Below, one piece after another: positions 24,943 to 35,287 of a DNA stretch of 64,000 nt (position 1 is the first letter of the stretch; each line of letters opens with the position of its first letter). Position numbers and translations under genes: made by a program. The notes below the pieces were generated by a model. It saw only the letters and a program-made list of their open reading frames with translations. It was not told the origin of the DNA and searched no databases. This stretch comes from Malus domestica (Eukaryota > Streptophyta > Magnoliopsida > Rosales > Rosaceae): positions 35,766,001-35,830,000 of the forward strand of contig NC_091667.1 of assembly GCF_042453785.1 (NCBI RefSeq), given 5' to 3'.

Positions 24943-25122
24943 TAGGACAAGGACTGACTACCCTTCCATGCCTTCCTGTTTTGTATGGTCACGGTTAAGC
25001 CACGTCAACATTTTATATTTTTTTTATATAGATAATAAGACAAAAATGAATAGTAATATAAAATGTTGACGTGACTTAACCGTGATCACACAAAATAGGA
25101 GGGCAGACAATCCTTGTCCTTT
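24943..25122. repeat. Foldback MITE, GGTCACGGTTAAG family, copy 1
   Basis: Outer arms AGGACAAGGACTG / CAATCCTTGTCCT and inner arms GGTCACGGTTAAGCCACGTC / GACGTGACTTAACCGTGATC are inverted. It shares the core with copies near 44405-44605 and 61388-61630 and a half copy near 42165-42310. Confidence 0.82.
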
Positions 25123-25292
25123 CCGATAATATGTTATATAATAATTATTATGATTAAAACAACTAAGCATGCAGCTAATACATCTAGCCTACTAGCTAGC
25201 CAGCTATTACGAGGACTTCAAATTAGAGAAAGGTCAAGAACAAAACACACTTTTAGGTCACCAGTAGCTACCATTATATAATATATAAATAC

Positions 25293-25420
25293 ATGAACTA
25301 TTATTAGCACTTCAAAATTTTCATTATACATTTCTCGTAAGTGTATTTTTCTTTCTAATTATATAAATTTGGAGTGTCAAATGAAACTTTTGGAGTGTTA
25401 ATAACAATTCTCTAAATATA
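25293..25420. repeat. Small foldback MITE (AGCACTCCAAAA family), second copy
   Basis: Left TTATTAGCACTTCAAAATTT and right GGAGTGTTAATAACAATTCTC form inverted ends. The middle contains TTTTTCTTTCTAATTATA as in the copy at 22775. Confidence 0.72.
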
Positions 25421-25937
25421 ATATTATAATATATATATATATACACTCATGTGATTCACGCTATATGATTTTGTCATAATGGTATTTTATGCTGGTGCCA
25501 ATTTTCCTAATCAGACTAATTGATGAAAGCTCAAGAACTCTGATTTGAACGATTGGTATCAATCGCCATCGTTCATATTTATTCTTTGTTTTTTTTTCAC
25601 TTAAAAATTATGAGGTTAAATTACAAATAACTACCTCAATTATTGAATCAATCACAGTTTCATATCTCATTTTTAAAATGTTTCAATTCCATACTTCTAT
25701 GAAACAAGTTAACCGTTACTGTGGTGTTCTCAATAACTAATAAAATATCATATGTAAAACTCTCTTCACATAGAAGTGATCCAAGATGAGATGGCTTCCA
25801 AAAAGAAGAGAATATGAATAAAAGAGATCGGGTTACAATGGTAGGGAGACGAGTTTTATGCAATATGCAAAAAGTTGGCTTTTCGGACCACTCAATGGTA
25901 GGTATCATAGATGATGACAAATTAGAATAGAAGATCG

Positions 25938-26237
25938 AAATGACCCTCGAAAGAGAAAGTTATTAAATTGGAACGTGGACTTGTTGCCCTCCTCTAACTT
26001 GACCTAATTCTTGCTGGGTCACTGTCCCATTTTATTAAGTACCAGACGATCTGGCCGAGCAGCGAGTGGAGTCATTCTGCATGATCCAAATGACCCTCGA
26101 AAGAGAAAGTTATTAAATTGGAACGTGGACTTGTTGCCTTCCTCTAACTTGACCTAATTCTTGCTGGGTCACTGTCCCATTTTATTAAGTACCAGACGAT
26201 CTGGCCGAGCAGCGAGTGGAGTCATTCTGCATGATCC
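25938..26237. repeat. 150-bp perfect-period tandem duplication
   Basis: Bases 25938-26087 and 26088-26237 are two copies of one 150-bp unit (AAATGACCCTCGAAAGAG ... CATTCTGCATGATCC), with only one or two differences in the body (CCCTCCTC against CCTTCCTC). The very high identity implies a recent event or an assembly artefact. I see no coding function. Confidence 0.92.
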
Positions 26238-26369
26238 AAATCTTGCAGAGCTCAACGAAACCCAGCGGGCCTAGACTCAAAGATTTTAGGCAATGATCAG
26301 GAAAACAAAGTAATAATTGAGTTTAGGCTAAGTGGTGAGATAACAAGTTACGATTAGGAAAAGATTCCG

Positions 26370-26515
26370 AACATTCGTTTTTTAATTCTGCACTCTTATG
26401 TTTGTTTTCTTCCGTCTCTTAATTTGTCATTAATTTATTCAACCTAACAGTTAAAAGAGACGAGCTTAAAATAAGAAAAATATGTAGAACGAGAAAAATA
26501 GAGTGCAGACATCAT
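26370..26515. repeat. Foldback MITE (GCACTC-ended family)
   Basis: Left TAATTCTGCACTCTTATG and right AAATAGAGTGCAGACATC are inverted; the middle holds CGTCTCTTAA / TTAAAAGAGACG as inner arms. Confidence 0.65.
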
Positions 26516-26772
26516 AATTAGTAATTAGTACCTTTTGAATGAATGCCAAGCCTTCAAAGTCAAGGGCGAAGAAATGTAAAAGGAGTGCTGGTGGGAGCTG
26601 GGAAGTGAGGAGCACGATCCCCGGGTTTGATTAATATTTTAAAAAGCTGGTTGGTGAGTTGTGAATTTCAATTTCAACTGAAGTACTGAGCAAGTGAGTA
26701 GCATCTGATTTTGGTATGTTGCACACGTGCATTGCGATCTAACTACCCATATCATAATATGCTAGGAATATT

Positions 26773-26895
26773 TTTGCTCACGTACCACCCATTGTATGAG
26801 TTTAAATTTCGAGATTTGTATAATGGATGGATACAAATCTCAAAATTTGAACTCATTCAATTGTAATAGGGAAGGCAGTGAGCACCACCACCACT
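26773..26895. repeat. Short foldback element
   Basis: Arms GAGTTTAAATTTCGAGATTT and ATCTCAAAATTTGAACTCAT are inverted around a GGATGGATAC centre; outer TTGCTCACGTACCACC pairs loosely with GGCAGTGAGCACC. Confidence 0.65.
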
Positions 26896-26949
26896 CGGGT
26901 GTGTTGAGTGAAAAATGCACCCTAATATGCCCCTTCCTCACATTTCCTT

Positions 26950-27085
26950 ATGAAAAATGATATCTGCACTCATTTTCTTCTTTTGCATACCTTGCTTATT
27001 TGTGTCCTTGATTTTCCTTTAATTTATGCAAACCTAAACAATGTGTATGTAAGAAGAAAAAGAGTGCGGATATCATTTTCCTTCG
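26950..27085. repeat. Foldback MITE (GATATC-GCACTC ends)
   Basis: Left AAAATGATATCTGCACTCAT and right AGAGTGCGGATATCATTTTC are inverted ends of a ~135-bp element. Related ends occur at 26370 and 63390. Confidence 0.75.
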
Positions 27086-27413
27086 TTTTCTATCTTTGTT
27101 TTTTTTTACTTAAATTGCATAGGCCATCTGATGAGTAGTGTTTTTCATGTCATTTGACAGAAGAAAAGATGAATATTTCAAACTGAAAGCCATAACAAAG
27201 AAACAAAGGAGAAAATCTCCTGTCTCCACCAAACAAATACTACAACAAAACTGTCTTCGGATGATCGGTACTCATACACAGATGCAGGATACCATATATA
27301 GGGGCTATACAGTTAAAAGTGCCTAGAAATGAACTCGAAATACAGAAGGAAAACGTAGTTAGCACCGTGTGCTTGTGTGGCTGCTTCTTACATTGAAACA
27401 GACGAACCTTGAA

Positions 27414-29812
27414 TTATCGACACCCTAGGGTAGCTCTTCCTTCCTCATTGATGGTTGTATTTCTACAAATTTTCTGAAGATCAATGTACCCTATAATGGT
27501 ATCCTCGAAAAATACACCGTCAAGGTTTGCTTCGTTGAAGGTGGAACCTGATAAGACAGTGTTAATAAACAAAGCTCCTTGCAGATTCGCTTTCTCAAAG
27601 TTAACCCGGTCTAGAACTGCGTTTGAGAAGTTTGTACCTGAAAAAGAGAAAGAAAAAAATTGATAATCACCTCTTTCATTCCATATTACGATCTTGTGCA
27701 TTTGATATCAAGGATGATCCGCAAGCTTACCCTTGAAGCTAGCTCCTGCAGCATAAGCCTTTGACATCACAACTTCTGTCATGTCTGCGCCATCAAATTT
27801 GGCTCCGGACATGAGTGCTGCTGCAAGACTCTTCCCCTTAAGATTGGACTTCTCGTTTGTGTAATCACAGAAGCGGAGATCAATTGCCTTGTCGTAAACT
27901 CCATTTGCCTGACCTATCGTGTTTCCAACAAATGCAACCTCACACCGCTTTGGATCAGTAGACAATGGAGGCAACCTCTGTTGGACACAGAAGAGGTCAA
28001 TTTAGCAACTTTTCACAGTCACAGCTATAAGAAGTTAGAACTGGTAACTTATAATTTGGATAGTGACATTTTGGCTCCTGCTTATTTAATGAACATGTGG
28101 CGTTTCAAAAGAGATGAAAGAAAACATAACAAGGGAAAACGGGGCATTCAGAAAGGATTCGGTAATAAGAGATCGATACTAGAAGTGGCAAAGTAACGAA
28201 AAATCTTATAAAGTATCTTGAATCTCTGCTCATGCCATAAATGGATTTTCTTAAATTTTTTGATACTTAGAATGCTATTGGAGGCAAGCATTGTACAAGC
28301 GGATTGGTACAGACTTGTCTGGTTCTCTACGGCGATTCTAAAACAGGGTTCATTTCTTGGTAGCTTATTCGTTCCAACTAAGGCTAGACAAATTTCCTGA
28401 GCCTAGACAACCAACTCTCAACACAATCTTTGTCGTGATGAGTTTAATTGGATAAAATCGCAGTAAAGGAACGAGTTCAATATTTCCGATTATCACATTT
28501 GGTGTAAAGGCATCCCCCGATTCATGAATAAAGCTTTGTGATCTGAAGCTATGTTGAGGACCTCAAGGATTATTAATAGAGAAATTTGTAACTTGTGGAT
28601 TTTTGGCGTGAGTTTGTCACCGCTTAGCTGGTTGTATGTCCTACTTTTGCTTTGTTCTCGATTGTCCTACAAGCTGATGTTGTGTTCCTCATTTTTGTAT
28701 ACATGATCTTGTTTCATGATACAAAACATTAAGACATTCGGAAGTAAGAAAAGCGAGAGAAAGGAATGACATTCAGTTCAACATGGGGATGAATCTCCCA
28801 TGAACATTCCATTAGTCCATTGTGTATAACATCTCAACTACATCTTTTGCATGATATCTATATGCTTCCATTTTAAACAGACGATGAAGACAACAAAATC
28901 GTAAGGCAACGGCACCAAAAGCAAGTCAAGTGAAAAATAAATATACGGAATGAGAGCGTTTCAAACCTGACCAGCAGCAATTACAGGTGAGGCAGCGGTA
29001 CTCAAGGCCCAAACAGCAAGAACCCCACAAGCTACATTCTTAACTTGCTTCCACTGACTCAAATCTTCCTTTGTTTCATGACCATCCCTAGAAGCTGCAC
29101 CCGCCCAATTAAACCAAAACATAAATCCACATCTCCCATTTTAATGCAGGATACTAAACTAGGCAGAAAAAGGGGCGATCCCAAGCCAACAAGGCTTCCT
29201 CGCTTTGCGAGGTCGGGATGAACGTCTATCGTATGCAGTCTTACCCTTATTTTGCAAAAAGGTTGTTTCCCTGACTCGAACTCCAAAACTATGCAGAAAT
29301 ATGCTTATAAATCTACTAAAATAGAAGTTTCCAACTTTTTTACAAGACGATATTCTACGAAGGGTCTTCGAACTTCGGTGTAACCTTGCAAGGGGCAACG
29401 TTGGGCCTAGCCAAATCTCCTAATCTATATATGCAAGTTGCCATTTGAGACTGCATCTTAGAAAGCACTTTTGTTTATTAACAATTTTACTACAAGTGAT
29501 TTTATTAGAAACGAGTTGAAATATTTATTAAAGAAACTTCCTAAGAAGCATTTGGAAGACGTTTCTCCAAGTGCTTCTATGAAAGTACTTGTAAGTGAAG
29601 CAGAACTTGAAGTTGTTATTTATAAGCAAAAAAAAAAAATCAATCTTCATAAACATTAATTCACCAAACAACCTAGAAGCAATCATTGAGAAAGGCTTAC
29701 CGGAGCAAAATACGCGCGTCGGCGAGTGGAATTGCGGGCGTTTCGTCTGGGAGAATTGGAGAGAAACGCCGTTTCGAGACAGAAGAATCGATGAAGAAAG
29801 TGAAGCAGCCAT
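27414..29812 (-). CDS. TL17: Thylakoid lumenal 17.4 kDa pentapeptide-repeat protein, chloroplast
   Basis: Pentapeptide-repeat protein of the thylakoid lumen; the exact function of the family is unsettled. Four exons are read: 29812-29701, 29094-28967, 27977-27731 and 27637-27414, all GT-AG; 236 aa, the same as I recall for the Arabidopsis protein AT5G53490. Residues about 1-45 are a Ser-rich plastid transit peptide (MAASLSSSILLSRNGVSLQF). A second, hydrophobic lumen-targeting segment follows (VACGVLAVWALSTAASPVIA), with likely cleavage before AGQRLPP. I see Lys but no twin arginine ahead of it. The mature part has A(D/N)LXX-like repeats: NLKGKSLAAALMSGAKFDGA, then TNFSNAVLDRVNFEKANLQG. It ends EEGRATLGCR with a conserved Cys. 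Intron 1 contains an Au-type SINE, and intron 2 is nearly 1 kb. Confidence 0.95.
29153..29290 (-). mobile_element. Au-type SINE (5'-truncated or diverged)
   Basis: On the minus strand GAGTTCGAGTCAGGGAAACA, ACCTTTTTGCAAAATAAGGG and TAAGACTGCATACGATAGAC are followed by CCCGACCTCGCAAAGCGAGG and a TTGGGATCGCCC end. This order (box B-like start, TTTGCAAAA..GGGTAAG.CTGC, a GCGAGG stem) is that of plant Au SINEs. The box A half is weak. It sits in intron 1 of TL17. Confidence 0.75.
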
Positions 29813-29944
29813 TTTTCAGAAGACAATGGCAGAACTGAGACAATGGTCTTCTCATTCTCTTATCCTTGTTCTTCTTTACCGTTGGTATCCGCGGATCAAG
29901 ATGACGTGGCTTGACACGTGGGATCGTGTCTGACGCCAATAAAA

Positions 29945-30180
29945 ATCTCTGGAATTGGACCATCGCCTGATCCCTGGGGATTCTAGGGATCAACGCACAC
30001 GGACTGTTGATAAAAAATCATACGGTCATAATTTTTTTCTTTTTTATATTTTTCTTGCAAAATGAGGCTATTTTACTTTTACAAATATTTAATTAGAACC
30101 GTACGATTTTTTATCAACGATCTGTGTGCGTTAATCCCTAAGACTCCCAAGGAAGGGATCCGGCGAGGATTCAAACCTCT
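29945..30180. repeat. Foldback MITE upstream of TL17
   Basis: Arms GGGATCAACGCACACGGACT, GTTGATAAAAAATCATACGG and CCGTACGATTTTTTATCAAC, GATCTGTGTGCGTTAATCCC are inverted around a T-rich centre, making a ~230-bp hairpin. Confidence 0.78.
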
Positions 30181-30324
30181 TCTTTTGCTCTTATTAGCCT
30201 TATCCCCGTGGGTCACCACTGAATTGTCAATCTACGGTCACAGTTGCACTACCCATCGATGGAAGCGACATGTCGTAGGAGTTCAAAGTCAAACTTAGGA
30301 ATGAATGAGGAGATATTTTTTTAG

Positions 30325-30522
30325 GAAAGGGGTTCTCTTCGAATCATTTCCTTCTAATTCTTCAAGTTCGGAGATCCGAACTATTAAAATTTGATCAAAC
30401 AACTACAAACAGGGGTTCATATTAAAAGTTATAATAACTTTAACCGTTTGATTAAATTTTAATGGTCCTGATTTCCGGACTTGGTGGATTAAGAGGAAGG
30501 GATCCGAAGATGATTCTTTTCC
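30325..30522. repeat. Foldback MITE, TTATAATAACTTT family, copy
   Basis: Left AAAGGGGTTCTCTTCGAATC and right GGGATCCGAAGATGATTCTT are imperfect inverted ends. The core TAAAAGTTATAATAACTTTA followed by CCGTTTGATTAAATTTTAA links it to copies at 4205, 43723 and 46289. Confidence 0.75.
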
Positions 30523-30527
30523 ATTTT

Positions 30528-30625
30528 TTTAACGTGTCTAAAATACGAAGCAATACAACATAAATATATATATATATATAATGACGCATAGCGTATGTGA
30601 ATCTCTCCACTACGAGACAATGTTA
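30528..30625. repeat. Direct repeat left of the Mutator-like element
   Basis: This stretch (GTCTAAAATACGAAGC ... GCGTATGTG ... ACGAGACAATGTTA) recurs at about 31868-31954 (GTCTGAAATACGAAGC ... ACGTATGTG ... ACGAGACAATGTTA) on the other side of the element. The copies differ by substitutions and a (TA)n expansion. Confidence 0.7.
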
Positions 30626-30631
30626 ATTTTA

Positions 30632-31848
30632 GAGTAAATTACATAGTAGCCCCTCAGGTTTGAGGTTTATTACAATCTCATACAACATCTTTAAAACATT
30701 TCACTTTCATACCTCACGTACTATTTTATTTCAAAATAATACATCCGTTACATTTTCCATCCATTGATCCGTTATGTGCTGACGTGGTTGCCACGTGACT
30801 GCCAAATGTGTGCCACGTGGCATAATTTTATTAAAAAAATAAAAGATAAAAAAAAAACCCTAAAGAACGCAGAACCCACCCCCACATCCCCCGCAACCCC
30901 TCCCCACCCCTTTAATCCCTAACCCATCACCCTTCCTCCCCGACACCTCCTTCCCTTACCTAACCTCCACTCCTGCCAACAGCCGCCAACCCACACCTCT
31001 ACCTAGATCAAACAAAAAGGAAGGGAAAGAAAGAAAGAAAATTTATCGCATAGGTCCAATCCATTTTTCTGCAACATCAAATGGGTGCAGACTGCAGAGA
31101 GAGAAGAGAAAGAGAATGAACCAGCCGGCGACATAGATGAAGGCGAAGGTGGCGAACATGGAGACCAAGAGCATCGGGATCCGAGACCCGAAAACGGTGC
31201 AGGAGAGACGAGCACTGGATCATCTGCTCTGCATCTTCTCTCTCATTGCTGGTTCTGAAATCCTAACCAATCCGTTCCGATAGAACCGTGGCGTGTGCAG
31301 ATTGCCGAGTGAGCTCGGAGAAGACGATGGATTGTGGGGGGTGGACTATTACCAATACATTGTCCGGAAGAAACAGATCTCGAATTTGATTGGAGTCGAG
31401 ATTTTAAAGTTGTGTAGGCTGTGGCAGAGGTGTAGGCTGTGGATGAAGGGTGGGGGGTTGCGGGGATGGGGTTCTGGGAAGAGGTGTGGGTTGGCAGCGG
31501 TTGGCAGAAGTAGAGGTTAGGTTGGGGAAGGAGATGTCGAGGAGGAAGGGTGCTGGGTTAGGGATTGAAGGGGTGAGGAGGGTTGCTGGGGAGGTGGGGG
31601 TGGGTTTTGCGCTTTCAGGTTTATTTTTTTATTTTTTTTTATTTATAAATAAAATTATGCCACGTGGCACACATTTGGCAGTCACGTGGCAACCACGTCA
31701 GCACTTAACGGATCAATGGATGGAAAATGTAACGGAGGTATTATTTTGAAATAAAATAGTACGTGAGGTATGAAAGTGAAATGTTTTAAAGATGTTGTAT
31801 GAGGTTGTAATAGACCTCAAACCTGAGGGGCTACTATGTAATTTACCC
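30632..31848. mobile_element. Mutator-like element with long inverted ends and a captured gene-like insert (Pack-MULE candidate)
   Basis: A 1.2-kb element. Perfect 9-bp target duplications TTAATTTTA lie at 30623-30631 and 31849-31857. The ends (G(A/G)GTAAATTACATAGTAGCC, CCTCAGGTTTGAGGT) form terminal inverted repeats of about 210 bp with over 90% match; C-rich/G-rich inner parts continue the inversion imperfectly. There is no transposase, so it is non-autonomous. The middle, about 31090-31420, is GC-richer and on the minus strand encodes a hydrophobic run (GSRIPMLLVSMFATFAFIYV), typical of a transmembrane helix, without a start-to-stop gene. The 9-bp duplication and long ends are Mutator hallmarks. 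Confidence 0.85.
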
Positions 31849-32170
31849 TTAATTTTATTTGAAGATATATTTTTTAATATGTCTGAAATACGAAGCGAAA
31901 TGACAGCATAACGTATGTGTCCGAAAAATCTCTTTACAACGAGACAATGTTAGCTTAACTTGAGTCTAGTCAGTTGGCTACACGTAAATAGTAAATTTTG
32001 GTAAAAGCGAACTCCTAAGGTTAAGGAACAACAAACAACAAAAGGAAAAGGGCGGAGAAACGGTCGGAGGAATCGACGTTTGACTTTCTTGGGATATTTG
32101 AGGAATCTGTCTCCACTGTTTCTCTTTCTCCGACTGCGCACTGTCAAAAAACAAAGAATCTGTTCCGACA

Positions 32171-32479
32171 ATGGGGAGCCAGAGCCAGAGCTCGTGCCTG
32201 TCGTACGAGAAGATCAACGGCGTCGCCAGTTGGCTTGGGACCCACGTGGCCTCCGCCTTCTTCGCCTCCCTTGAGCGCTGCTCCTGCATCAACCTCTCCA
32301 CCTCCGACGACCACGAAACCAACCCCGAGGAGGCCCACGACCGCCCCCTCATGCTCTTCGCCTCCCGCTCCGTCAACCTCAGCGACCACCGCCCTCACTA
32401 CGTTTCTTCCACTTCCTCCGCCTCCGCCTCCTCCTCCTCCGCCCCTCCACCGAACGACGTCGTCAACCTCCCCGTCTGA
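32171..32479 (+). CDS. Small conserved-looking protein of unknown function, 102 aa
   Basis: Single-exon frame starting [20 protein letters not shown] and ending [10 protein letters not shown] content and codon use rise sharply against the AT-rich flanks, which supports a real gene, as does the 5' leader with TTTCTCTTTCTC runs. The N-terminal half has a possible amphipathic segment ([20 protein letters not shown]) followed by [10 protein letters not shown]; the C-terminal third is low-complexity Ser/Ala/Pro. There is no signal peptide, clear membrane helix or known domain. The opposite-strand frames over the same GC-rich bases lack features. I do not recognise the family and assign no function. 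Confidence 0.7.
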   Translation: MGSQSQSSCLSYEKINGVASWLGTHVASAFFASLERCSCINLSTSDDHETNPEEAHDRPLMLFASRSVNLSDHRPHYVSSTSSASASSSSAPPPNDVVNLPV

Positions 32480-33290
32480 ATGGGTGAATCGGATTAATTG
32501 GGTCGTTTTGTTTCTTCTCTCTCTAGGTTGTTTTCTGCATCTTGAATTTTTGTGGGTTTCATTGCGTCCTTTTCAGGTTGTGAAGTTTGAGGTTGGATCG
32601 GGAAAATTGGGGTTGGATTTGTTGTTTGTGTGATTAAAAATTAAAATGCTTTTTTTTTTATCTCAGTGTTGTTTGTTGCTTCTCTTCCAAGTGATATGCA
32701 GTTGGTATCGATGTGAAGGAAAATAGAAAGTTTTTCTGGGAATTTTATGGGTTTGATTTGATTTCTTTTTGTGATCATTCTAAAGAGAATAATTTGTGTT
32801 TTGGAATGTGAAATTGTGAATTGATTACTGAAGAATATCTAGCAATTTGGTCAGTTGGTCGTGCTAAAAGGATTACAAGCATACTTCCTCGAAGAACGAA
32901 GTTTTTTGGAATCTCCTATATATTGGGATTAAACTGAAAGGTTGTTTGATTATTTTTAAATTTGATTGAAAGATGATTACAATGGAAACAGCCAATGGCT
33001 TAAATAGTCGTATTACAATTCCTAGGACAACACAAAGGTCTTAAGTAATCAAACGATATTAATCAAACGAGAATCGAAAAATCCGACTTTTATTACAGAA
33101 TTCTGACACCACGATTCTCTATAAAAAAAGACGTTGTATGCCTAATTCTGACACCAAAATATTTATTGTTGCCCTTTATGTCACCATATCAAATGAATTC
33201 AACATTTTTCAACTTTAATTCTTTTTTTTCAGAATTTGAAACATTTTATTTTATTTTAATTTTTTTGTTGGACTTGTCTCATATGTGTCC
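32480..33290. other. 3' region of the small 102-aa gene and spacer
   Basis: T-rich sequence such as TTGTTTCTTCTCTCTCTAGG near 32510 and TTTTTTTTTATCTCAG near 32650 suggests 3' UTR, possibly with an intron. Beyond 32900 the DNA is AT-rich and featureless. Confidence 0.4.
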
Positions 33291-33297
33291 TACATCA

Positions 33298-33590
33298 AGA
33301 TGACATATGTGGTTAGATAGGCAAGTTGGTCAAGGCATAGTAGTTTGCTCACCTCTTTTTCTCTAGGGTTTGAATCCCTATCTCGTAGAATGACGAAAGA
33401 TAACATGTGGTGGGTTAAGCCAATTAGCCACGACATGGTAGTGTACCCGCCCCTGACAACTCTAGTTCGAATCCCCCATATCATAAAAATATCAAAAATT
33501 GACATGTTTAGACCATTTGTCTAGGGCATTGTCGATGTAGCTCTTTGAAAAGTTCGAATCTTCCATATCCAAAGATGAGGGATGTTCTAG
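33298..33590 (+). repeat. Three tandem tRNA-like (SINE-like) units
   Basis: Three diverged units of about 95 bp start near 33298, 33396 and 33495. Each opens with GA(C/T)ATATGTGG, AACATGTGGTGG or GACATGTTTAG, and ends in a box B-like motif (GGTTTGAATCCCTATCTCG; GTTCGAATCCCCCATATC; GTTCGAATCTTCCATATCC). A weak box A-like half precedes each. No intact cloverleaf is formed. Confidence 0.6.
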
Positions 33591-33646
33591 ATTTAGCAAT
33601 TGGATCACTCATTTTGGGCCTATGGAGAGGCCTTCTTGCGGGCTTA

Positions 33647-34134
33647 GGGCAACTCTAACCCTAAAAGCCTCTTGGGCTATAAGCAACTCAATTCCCTTTA
33701 GTGAACAGTAACTGTCTTTAGTGAACAATAAATGTCCTATTGCATTTTCACCCCTAAACTGAATAGCTCAGGCTATTGGTATTAAAATTTTAAAATATAA
33801 AATAAAAGATAATTTTATTTTTAAATTCAGATAATGATAAAAGATTGGTTGAAAGTATTGAAATGTAGTGTAAGGTGGAAGAGCATGACTAGATATTTAT
33901 AGAAAAAAAAATTATAATTTTTTTTATTGTAGTTGATGCCACTATGATGTAAGCATGATGTCACACCACTCAGGCTCTGAGCCAGACGATTTGGGCCTAG
34001 TGTGGATGTCGGGCTCCCTTGGACCCCAATGGATTGCTTAGAGAGGAGAAGCAGATTTTGGAGAGAAGAAGATTTGGTTGCCTATCCCTTTGGTTGCCTA
34101 TCCCCTAGGAGATTTGAATGGGCTAGAGTTGCAC
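33647..34134. mobile_element. Non-autonomous PIF/Harbinger-type element
   Basis: Terminal inverted repeats GGGCAACTCTAACCC (left) and GGGCTAGAGTTGCAC (right) are flanked on both sides by TTA (33644-33646 and 34135-34137), the 3-bp target choice of PIF/Harbinger elements. The 488-bp interior shows no transposase. Confidence 0.72.
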
Positions 34135-34137
34135 TTA

Positions 34138-35260
34138 GGTTGGATATATGGGCTACTTATCCCCCAATATTTGCAACAAAGCAACAAATATCCATGAACA
34201 TGCTAATCCGGCTTCCCCTTTTCTTAAAAAGGTTGTTTTCCTTTCTTAAACTCCAAACAAAATAAACTTTTGGGTTACAAAACCAATTAATCTAACTTCT
34301 AATCTGAATTATGATATTCTGTCATGCCCAAAAGAAGATGGAGGAGTGACAATTATCGTATGTCGGTTTGTCGGAGATTCGGCTTTAGACCCGATAAGTA
34401 AGTTTTGTCAAGCTAATCACGCTCATAATTCCTCATGTGACATCCCAACTTTTCTCTGTTTTTTTTTTATGGGTTCGTTGAATGTTGTCACCTTGTACAA
34501 TTGTCCTTGAATAATGCAGGCTTGTTGGCCAAAAGTAGAAGATGAACAGTTCAATAATTGATGTTAATTTGTTTTGTGCTCCTTCCTTTTCACTTTATAA
34601 TTCCCACTAATACATGTCTCATGTCCCCCTCTTCATAATTAGTCATATGCTTTTTTCTCCTTGTCTCCTAATTGAATCTTTGATACTTTGATTATCTCCA
34701 CTAAATTGAAAATCGCTTTAACGAGAGAAACTTACCTGTAGCGAGCATGTCACTGTGAAGGTATTCCAGACTAATAATGCACTTGGACGATAGTTGGAGT
34801 CGACGGCTCTCCTAGGGTTCCCTCATCTCGGAGGATCAATTTCGCCCTTGCAACATCATAGGCAAGTCATGTCAAAAGTTAAAACACTTGACAATGATTT
34901 TAGGTTTGGGAAACAGAAGAGCGATAAAATGACGTCCCGATGCAGAGAAGTACTGTTGAGTCCATTTTACTTTTAGGAAGACACATCAGTTGTGTAATTG
35001 TATACTTTTTCTACCGTAGTATTGCCATTTCGTTTAGAGCATGAACATGCAGGAAAAAACTACATGAATATTTCATTTACACATCAGAAAGTAAAACTGC
35101 ATTTGACATTACATAAAAATCTCGAAGGGACTTCCTGTTAAGTTAACAAAATCGCTAACGATGCAAGGCTAGACTAAGCTGATGTTAGACTAAATTGACA
35201 GTGTAAATATACAAAGGTCTGCGACGACGAAAACCCGGTTAGGAGTGCTCATCCATGGAC
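34138..35260. other. Intergenic, no gene recognised
   Basis: AT-rich DNA with a T-run near 34460 and scattered short open frames. I see no domain, tRNA or clear element. Confidence 0.4.
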
Positions 35261-35287
35261 ACATGAGCTGCCGCAATCAATATCCCG

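Larger units (their letters stand above)
22000..27413. other. Gene-free 5.4-kb stretch, packed with foldback elements and microsatellites
   Basis: No protein gene is recognised. Besides the elements listed separately, related segments near 23666-23755 and 25690-25785 share GTGGTGTTCTCAATAACTAA and CTCTTCACATAGAAGTG, so a further dispersed repeat is present. Near 24590-24830 the wording CCACGTATTAGGCGTGAAAA and CACATAGATAGAAGGGTATT resembles a decayed LTR. The rest is AT-rich. Confidence 0.5.
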
